Of a DNA stretch of 5,171 nt, positions 1 through 5,171 are shown one piece after another (the first letter of the stretch is position 1; each line of letters begins with the position of its first letter). The DNA comes from Lachnospiraceae bacterium. GTDB taxonomy: Bacteria; Bacillota; Clostridia; Lachnospirales; Lachnospiraceae. The notes beneath the pieces are model-generated. The model had not been told where the DNA came from, searched no databases, and worked only from the letters and a program-made list of their open reading frames with translations. Made by a program: the position numbers and the translations under genes. The DNA is taken from positions 1 to 5,171 of the forward strand of contig DOVL01000289.1 of the NCBI GenBank assembly GCA_003520105.1. The letters run 5' to 3'.

Positions 1-50
1 TTAAAAGCAGCTTTCTTTATCTCAGCTCCCTCTAATGCATATTTATAAGC
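1..50. other. Left-edge intergenic or flanking sequence without a supported gene
   Basis: This is the region downstream of the lipoprotein stop codon. On the coding strand it carries a purine-rich AGAGGGAG stretch and a short AAAGC-T-GCTTT symmetry, but no hairpin with a usable loop and no clear T-run, so no terminator can be called. A plus-strand frame is open from 1 to a TAA at 46-48, which could be the last codons of a convergent gene entering from the left, but 15 codons are too few to support it. Confidence 0.4.
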
Positions 51-2048
51 TTATTTATAACTGTCAAGCTTCTCTTCCCAAGATGTCTTCTCCGGCCAGT
101 TTGTTGTATCAAATGACTTTCTGACTGCCTCAAAGTAATATGTCAGTTTCTCCTGAACATGTTCACTTCTGTAAAACTCTCTGTCTTCTCCCAACAGATG
201 TCCCATAAGCTCGGCAACATCCTCTGTCAGCATAGTCATGGAATACTCATTCACAAAGTAAACATTACTATAACCGCCGTCTTCATCAAGATCATACTGG
301 GTGTATTTACTCGGATCTTCTATCTCATCACTGTAATTGCCTACGTAATAAAAGCCTTCCGGATTCATTCCATTAAAGGTCTCGGCATCAAAGTTCCCCT
401 GTTCTTCTGCCACATCGAGCATCATATGGGCGATTTCATGATATATGGTAGTTCTCTCAATCGGAGTACTTTGATCGAACTTCATAGAAAAATATATATC
501 ATAGCAATCAGCTTCGTCATTGATCATTCTAAGCCCCGAAAGATAGCCATATCGATAACCTTCCTGACTGATCTGTCCGACAAAGATGAATCTGAGCTGG
601 TTAGCCTTGCCGGGTATATTTGCAAAAAAGTTATCCGGATATAAAGCCAGGGCATGATTTAAAACATCAAATGTATACAGAAGCGCTCTGGCGTCGCTGT
701 TTTTCTCAATAACATACCCTTCCGGAAGGTATGCATCATCTCCGTAAGACAGAACAACATGGTATTTTTCCTCGATTTCCCTTGCGAGCTTATCAGAATT
801 TTCCATTGTTGCGGCAACCGGAGTAAACTCCTTCTTCTGATTGATAAGTTTAGTGTCAGCTTCAACCATATTCAGGTTGTACATATAGTATTCTGAGCCG
901 GTAACTGCATCATCACTGCGGATATCCAGTCTAAACACAATGATGCCGCCTTTTACGGAATCAGAGCTGAATGAAACCATATTCCGGCCATTAACCGCAT
1001 CAGCAAGGCTGTCGCTTTCATGCTCAGGTTTTATTTTAAATAAGGTTTCATTGTTAAGAGTGATATAGATAGCGCCTTCTTTCTTAAGGTTCTCTGCAAC
1101 CATAGCATTTGCGCAAATCTTGTTATTAAAAACCTCCGGAAGTTCAATCCCGTCATAGCAGTAGCTTTCATTCAGCGAACCGTCAGGGAGATTGATATTT
1201 ATATATGCACTCTCCGTCTCGTCAGTTACAAGCGGACGAGCCTTCAGAGTGATGCCACCGTCATAAAAATGATACACCTGATACTCGGTATATTCCGGAG
1301 CAGCCTCCCATATAATCTGTGGAGTAATAGTATCGCCCTCAGGATTGCCCAGATACAGATTACCATCAACATCAAGAAATACGATTCCGTAATCCGTGCT
1401 ATAAACGCTATTGAAATATACATCTTCGCCATCTCTCGTGACAGGCGTTACTGAAGCTGCCACTCCTGATTCAGGATAGAGCACCATCTTTCTCGGCGAG
1501 TTATACAGAACAACCGGCGATGCAGAAAGCAGTTCAAGATCAGAATACGTGCTTCCATTAAAATCCTTATATATTTCGGAACACTCTCCCGTAGAAAGCT
1601 TCAGCGTATATAGCGCACACTTATCCTCCTCATACCCTCCGAAGTAATCATTGTTGTACATGAGGATCATGGTATCAGAATCCTGCAATCCATAATCTGC
1701 CAGTGCCATACCTTCGATTTCAGGAATCATTGATGTGATGTCCATGAAATACTGTTCGCTCTTGATCAGAGGATTGTCGGACTGTACGTTTGATTCTGTT
1801 GTGGATGTACCGTCTGTTGTATCAACGGTATTGTCCGTTGTTGCATCGCTGGCACTGTCATCCCCATCTGTTCCACCCGGGTTGTTTGCATCACTTGTGC
1901 TGCTGTTTCCTGCATCTGTCGTTATCTCCGTTTTGTTATCATTTCCGGAATCTTTCTTATTGCTGTCCTTCTTACCGCAGCCGGTAAACATTAGGGCTAA
2001 AGAAAGACAAAGCACAGTTTTACCAATTAATCTTTTATTATATCCCAC
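51..2048 (-). CDS. Predicted lipoprotein with C-terminal HExxH zinc-metallopeptidase-like domain
   Basis: This 665-residue protein is probably a membrane-anchored extracellular zinc peptidase; its substrate is unknown. The N-terminus has basic residues (K5, R6, K10), a hydrophobic stretch (about 11-22) and the lipobox-like FTGC, with C24 as the predicted lipidated residue. Residues 25-92 are a low-complexity linker. Residues about 95-400 are rich in short beta-like segments with recurring aromatic and 'LY-L...G' patterns, suggesting a propeller-like sensor or binding region (inference). The C-terminal part (about 405-645) holds HEIAH at 537-541, the classic zinc-binding and catalytic motif, followed by NEYSMT and EDVAE (600-613), where E609 or E613 could be the third zinc ligand. 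The start is GTG; no ATG lies in frame upstream, and the next in-frame ATG (M20) would destroy the signal peptide. The gene ends with TAA and lies 45 bases after hsdR. Lipoprotein status is well supported, peptidase activity moderately, and the exact family is not recognised. Confidence 0.88.
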   Translation of the reverse strand: MGYNKRLIGKTVLCLSLALMFTGCGKKDSNKKDSGNDNKTEITTDAGNSSTSDANNPGGTDGDDSASDATTDNTVDTTDGTSTTESNVQSDNPLIKSEQYFMDITSMIPEIEGMALADYGLQDSDTMILMYNNDYFGGYEEDKCALYTLKLSTGECSEIYKDFNGSTYSDLELLSASPVVLYNSPRKMVLYPESGVAASVTPVTRDGEDVYFNSVYSTDYGIVFLDVDGNLYLGNPEGDTITPQIIWEAAPEYTEYQVYHFYDGGITLKARPLVTDETESAYININLPDGSLNESYCYDGIELPEVFNNKICANAMVAENLKKEGAIYITLNNETLFKIKPEHESDSLADAVNGRNMVSFSSDSVKGGIIVFRLDIRSDDAVTGSEYYMYNLNMVEADTKLINQKKEFTPVAATMENSDKLAREIEEKYHVVLSYGDDAYLPEGYVIEKNSDARALLYTFDVLNHALALYPDNFFANIPGKANQLRFIFVGQISQEGYRYGYLSGLRMINDEADCYDIYFSMKFDQSTPIERTTIYHEIAHMMLDVAEEQGNFDAETFNGMNPEGFYYVGNYSDEIEDPSKYTQYDLDEDGGYSNVYFVNEYSMTMLTEDVAELMGHLLGEDREFYRSEHVQEKLTYYFEAVRKSFDTTNWPEKTSWEEKLDSYK
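1773..1976 (-). other. Low-complexity linker of the lipoprotein (residues 25-92)
   Basis: About three quarters of these 68 residues are Ser, Thr, Asp, Asn or Gly, with no aromatic residue. It starts directly after the lipidated cysteine, first with a Lys/Asp/Asn part and then a Thr/Asp-rich part. Such segments act as flexible spacers that carry a lipoprotein's folded domain away from the membrane through the cell wall. The DNA shows repeated GTTGT/GTCTG-like runs on the plus strand, so replication slippage could change its length between strains. Confidence 0.75.
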
Positions 2049-2058
2049 GTCTATATCA

Positions 2059-2062
2059 CTCC
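2059..2062 (-). promoter_or_regulatory. Ribosome binding site of the lipoprotein gene
   Basis: A GGAG core lies 10 bases before the GTG start codon at 2048. The spacing is slightly long, but this is the only Shine-Dalgarno-like sequence near the start. Together with the signal peptide that begins immediately after GTG, it supports the chosen start. No good -35/-10 promoter pair was found in the gap; AT-rich stretches such as TATAAAT have no matching -35. Confidence 0.55.
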
Positions 2063-2074
2063 ATTGTTTAACAT

Positions 2075-2094
2075 GATTTATAACAATATAAATC
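2075..2094. repeat. 8-bp perfect inverted repeat with 4-base loop at the hsdR stop codon
   Basis: Arms GATTTATA and TATAAATC flank the loop ACAA (plus-strand reading). On the coding strand the hairpin begins with the last base of the hsdR TAG stop. Seven of the eight pairs are A-T, so the RNA stem would be weak, and no run of T follows on the coding strand. It is therefore not a standard intrinsic terminator. It could be a minor mRNA-processing or stability element, a protein-binding site, or chance in an AT-rich gap. Confidence 0.45.
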
Positions 2095-5000
2095 TATTCA
2101 TTTGGATGCTTATGTTCATAAATATGGTTCTCCGCAGCCATATTTAAATCATCAGCTTCCTTCATGTATTCCCCAATTTTAATAGTTCTTTTAGCAAATA
2201 TGTTTAAATCTGTTTTATTACTTCTTTCAACCTTCTTATCTTCGGATTCTAAATCAGCAATTTGCTCATCTTCACTTTGTTTTTCATCACGCGAATCTTC
2301 AGATACTGTAATCTCTTCAGATGACTCTCTCGCATATTGATTAAGTCTGTCAGCATAGTTAACGACTCTTGCACCCATATCGTTATTGTCCGTCCACAAT
2401 TCACACTGAAGCATGACAGTCTGTACTGCATCATCCATTCCTTCAGGTGGATATTTATGCTTCTTAAGTAGTTTCTTGATCATTATACGCATCTTGGCTC
2501 TTGCTGATTCTCTCTTTTGCCAGTCAATGGTACGATTATTCCTAAGAGCGTCAGCAAGTTCTTTCGTAAGCGCTATAAGCTCATCGTTCTCATAAAAATC
2601 TTTTATAGCCTGAGGCTTTGTAAGGGCATCATAGAAGGCAAGCTCATCTGCTGTAAGTCCGAGCTCTTTACCTTCTTCCTGCGACAACTGAATCTGTTTT
2701 GCAAGATTAAGGAGTTCTTCTATTACCTGTTCATTTGTCAGCATACCGTTTAGATAACGGTTCATTGCCTGTTGCATCATCTCACTGAACTTTTCAGATT
2801 TAACCACATTGGTTCTCTTAAATATGATCACCTGCTCAGCAATAAGCTTCTTTAATAGTTCAACAGCAAGGTTTTTCTCCTTCATCTTAGCTATCTCTTC
2901 AAGAAAGTTCGGATCAAAAAGTGAAAACTTCCCCTTAACATCAGCAAATAGATTGATCACACCATTGCTCTTAATGCTCTGTTGAAGAAGTGCATTTATC
3001 CTTTCATTCATCTCCATAAGTGATATCTTATGGCCATCACCACCGGTATTCGCAAATTTCATTACAAGAACTCTTACTGCCTCAAAGAATGCCGCTTCCA
3101 TTCTGAGTTTTTCTTCTACCATTGAAGAGCATAGACTGAGTGCCTGTCTGAGAAGGATGGCTTCTCTCTTGAAGCTTTCCATTTCTTTTTCTTTGAATGG
3201 TGAAACAATGAAATTGACTGCACCACTGATAGCCTTAGATCGTTCGAGATCTGTACCTGTCATAAACTTAGAATAATCAAATCCATGAAAAAGATCTCTA
3301 CATATTGACAGCTTTTCCAGGAACTTAGGAAATGCAACCTTTTCAACGTCTGTATCGCCATAATTCTTCTTGTCTCTTGCAGTATAATCATTCATTGCTT
3401 CTTTAAGTGCTGAAGCTATACCAACATAATCAACTACAAGACCGCCTTCTTTATCTCTGAAGACTCTGTTAACTCTGGCAATCGCCTGCATCAGATTATA
3501 TCCATGCATTGGCTTATATACATACATTGTGGCCAATGATGGTACGTCAAAACCGGTAAGCCACATATCTACAACTATTGCTATCTTAAGAGGGCTATCA
3601 TTATCTTTGAATACTTTTGCCATCTCATCTCGATGACGTTTATTTCCGATTAATTCTCTCCATTCCTCCGGATCTTTGTTACTCTCTGTCATAACGAGAC
3701 CAACCTTTTCAGTCCAACCCGGTCGTAGTTCAAGAATCTTCTTATAGATTTTAATGGCTATAGCTCTTGAATAAGCAACAATCATAGCCTTTCCGGTGAG
3801 AAGGTTTTCTCTGTTATTTTCATAATGATCAAGAATATCCACAACAAGAGAGTTTATTGTATTGTCATTTCCAAGAATAGCTTCCATCTGTCCGAGCTGT
3901 TTCTTGCTCTTCTCTATAACATCCGGATCTGCATTTTCTGCCATAAGGTCATATTCTGCATCGATAAGTTCCATTGTTTTTTCATCAAGCTTAAGTTTGA
4001 TTACACGGCTCTCGTAATAAACAGGTCTGGTCGCACCATCCTCGACCGCCTGTGTCATATCGTAAATATCTATATAATCGCCAAATACCTCACGAGTACT
4101 CCTGTCCTTAAGGGAAATAGGCGTACCTGTAAAACCAATGTATGTTGCATTTGGCAGAGTATTTCTTATTATTCTGGCTGTACCGACCCTAATCTTTCCG
4201 GTTTCAGCATCAACCTTTTCGCTAAGCCCATACTGGCTACGATGGGCTTCATCAGCGATAACTATTATATTTCGTCTCTCCGATAAAGCATCATCAGCCT
4301 CCTCAAACTTCTGCATGGTAGTAAATATAATTCCATTTGCCTGTCTTTTTTCTAAAAGACTTCTCAAATGTTCTCTGCTTTCAGCATGCATAGGTTTTTG
4401 CCTAAGAAAATCAGAGCATTTGGCAAATTGTCCGTAAAGCTGATCATCCAGGTCATTTCTATCTGTGATGACAACAATAGTCGGGCTATCAAGAGCCTCC
4501 TGCAGAAGATGTGCATAGAACACCATAGAAAGCGATTTTCCGGAGCCCTGTGTATGCCAGAACACTCCACCCTTTCCATCAGTCTCGGTTGCACGTTTTG
4601 TAGACTCAATAGCCTTTCTTACAGCAAAGTACTGATGATATCCTGCAAGTATCTTATATGATCTGAGTCCTTCATCCGAAAAACATATAAAATTCTTAAT
4701 GATATCAAGCAATCTTTCCTTAGCAAAAATCCCCTCGAAGAAAGTATCAAATTGAGCATACTGAGTATTTTCATAGTTTCCATCCTTGGTCTTCCATTCC
4801 ATGAAACGGTCTTCGCCGGATGTAATCGTTCCAGCCTTGGAAACAAGCTGATCACTCATAACACATATACAGTTGTAAATAAACATTGAAGGAATTTCCT
4901 GCATATAATTGCGGATCTGGGCATATGCAGCTGAGGCATCAGCCTCTTCTCTGGATGGAGACTTGAGCTCCATAAGAACAACCGGAAGACCATTGATAAA

Positions 5001-5171
5001 AATCAAAACATCCGGACGTTTTTCGCTATTTTCGATAAAAGTCCACTGATTAGCAATTATAAATGAATTGTTATCAGTATTACTATAATCAACCAAATAT
5101 ACAAGTCCCGAACGTTCTTCATCCTTCACATAATAGTGAACCTCGACCCCATGCTGAATATAGTCCATGAA
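2094..5171 (-). CDS. hsdR: Type I restriction enzyme R subunit (HsdR), 5' end outside the window
   Basis: HsdR is the ATP-driven DNA translocase and endonuclease of type I restriction-modification complexes, acting in the cytoplasm with HsdM and HsdS. Residues are counted from the ATG at 5168. The nuclease core is RPD...ELK (D53, E67, K69), followed by QxxxY (Q84, Y88). Helicase motifs follow in order: Walker A HTQGSGKS (205-212), TDRNDLDDQ (235-243), TTMQKF (283-288), DEAH (306-309), FTGTP (346-350), MIVAYSR (462-468), VVDMWLTGFDVPSL (532-545) and QAIARVNR (561-568). The C-terminal helical region (about 640-945) resembles the DUF3387-type HsdR C-terminus, including an IDWQKRESAR segment. The frame stays open to the right edge (a Phe codon precedes that ATG), and family members usually carry a further N-terminal stretch before the nuclease core, so the true start lies beyond 5171. 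No frameshift or internal stop is seen and all key motifs are intact, so the protein is probably active if the missing part is normal. An acidic tail (948-1024) is unusual. The subtype (A-D) cannot be assigned. Confidence 0.97.
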   Translation of the reverse strand, partial: FMDYIQHGVEVHYYVKDEERSGLVYLVDYSNTDNNSFIIANQWTFIENSEKRPDVLIFINGLPVVLMELKSPSREEADASAAYAQIRNYMQEIPSMFIYNCICVMSDQLVSKAGTITSGEDRFMEWKTKDGNYENTQYAQFDTFFEGIFAKERLLDIIKNFICFSDEGLRSYKILAGYHQYFAVRKAIESTKRATETDGKGGVFWHTQGSGKSLSMVFYAHLLQEALDSPTIVVITDRNDLDDQLYGQFAKCSDFLRQKPMHAESREHLRSLLEKRQANGIIFTTMQKFEEADDALSERRNIIVIADEAHRSQYGLSEKVDAETGKIRVGTARIIRNTLPNATYIGFTGTPISLKDRSTREVFGDYIDIYDMTQAVEDGATRPVYYESRVIKLKLDEKTMELIDAEYDLMAENADPDVIEKSKKQLGQMEAILGNDNTINSLVVDILDHYENNRENLLTGKAMIVAYSRAIAIKIYKKILELRPGWTEKVGLVMTESNKDPEEWRELIGNKRHRDEMAKVFKDNDSPLKIAIVVDMWLTGFDVPSLATMYVYKPMHGYNLMQAIARVNRVFRDKEGGLVVDYVGIASALKEAMNDYTARDKKNYGDTDVEKVAFPKFLEKLSICRDLFHGFDYSKFMTGTDLERSKAISGAVNFIVSPFKEKEMESFKREAILLRQALSLCSSMVEEKLRMEAAFFEAVRVLVMKFANTGGDGHKISLMEMNERINALLQQSIKSNGVINLFADVKGKFSLFDPNFLEEIAKMKEKNLAVELLKKLIAEQVIIFKRTNVVKSEKFSEMMQQAMNRYLNGMLTNEQVIEELLNLAKQIQLSQEEGKELGLTADELAFYDALTKPQAIKDFYENDELIALTKELADALRNNRTIDWQKRESARAKMRIMIKKLLKKHKYPPEGMDDAVQTVMLQCELWTDNNDMGARVVNYADRLNQYARESSEEITVSEDSRDEKQSEDEQIADLESEDKKVERSNKTDLNIFAKRTIKIGEYMKEADDLNMAAENHIYEHKHPNE

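Noticed and set aside
45..54. 10-bp palindrome ATAAGCTTAT over the lipoprotein stop codon
   Set aside because: It has no loop, is AT-rich and has no following T-run, so it cannot be a terminator hairpin; probably chance.
154..165. 12-bp perfect palindrome TGAACATGTTCA
   Set aside because: It falls within the lipoprotein coding region and encodes ordinary residues (around EHVQ); there is no second copy nearby or promoter context, so chance is likely.
159..644. 161-codon plus-strand open frame opposite the lipoprotein gene
   Set aside because: It lies wholly antisense to the metallopeptidase domain, has no ribosome binding site I can support, and its product shows no recognisable motif; it is best explained as a shadow of the real gene.
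1773..1976. Tandem repeat or CRISPR-like pattern in the linker-coding DNA
   Set aside because: The similarity comes from recurring Thr, Asp and Ser codons; there are no regular identical units or spacers.
2051..2074. Eight-codon upstream open frame (MLNNGVI) before the lipoprotein start
   Set aside because: No ribosome binding site precedes its ATG, the peptide has no regulatory pattern such as repeated codons, and such short frames are common in AT-rich gaps.
3825..4286. 153-codon plus-strand open frame opposite hsdR
   Set aside because: It is antisense to the conserved helicase motifs of hsdR, and its Ile/Cys/Phe-rich product looks like an antisense translation rather than a protein.
4364..4855. 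Overlapping minus-strand open frames within hsdR
   Set aside because: They are in other frames over the Walker A and nuclease region of an intact gene and show no features of their own.

Overview
The window contains two protein-coding genes, both on the minus strand. The composition is AT-rich. The proteins (lysine-rich HsdR, GTG-started lipoprotein with a Ser/Thr/Asp/Asn linker and a C-terminal zinc-protease-like domain) resemble those of anaerobic Firmicutes, probably a Clostridia/Lachnospiraceae-type gut or rumen bacterium. This placement rests on protein style only; there is no rRNA or other marker gene here.

Right part (2094 to the right edge): most of hsdR, the motor and nuclease subunit of a type I restriction-modification system. 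All its core parts are intact: the PD-(D/E)xK nuclease, the superfamily 2 helicase motifs and the C-terminal helical domain. Its first residues lie beyond position 5171. Any hsdM and hsdS partners would be expected further upstream in that direction and are not visible.

A gap of 45 bases (2049-2093) holds an AT-only hairpin starting at the hsdR stop codon and the ribosome binding site of the next gene. There is no convincing terminator.

Left part (51-2048): a 665-residue predicted lipoprotein. It has a lipobox cysteine at residue 24, a disordered linker, a beta-rich region that may be a propeller, and a C-terminal domain with an HEIAH zinc-metallopeptidase motif and a downstream EDVAE segment. 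It would act outside the membrane, whereas HsdR acts on DNA in the cytoplasm. Close spacing and shared direction allow co-transcription, but no functional link is evident. The last 50 bases at the left edge hold no supported gene.

Overall this looks like the end of a restriction-modification locus next to a poorly characterised surface protease-like gene. I see no mobile element, CRISPR array, RNA gene or clear novel defence system. The items most worth a second look are the metallopeptidase lipoprotein and the unusual acidic C-terminal tail of HsdR.
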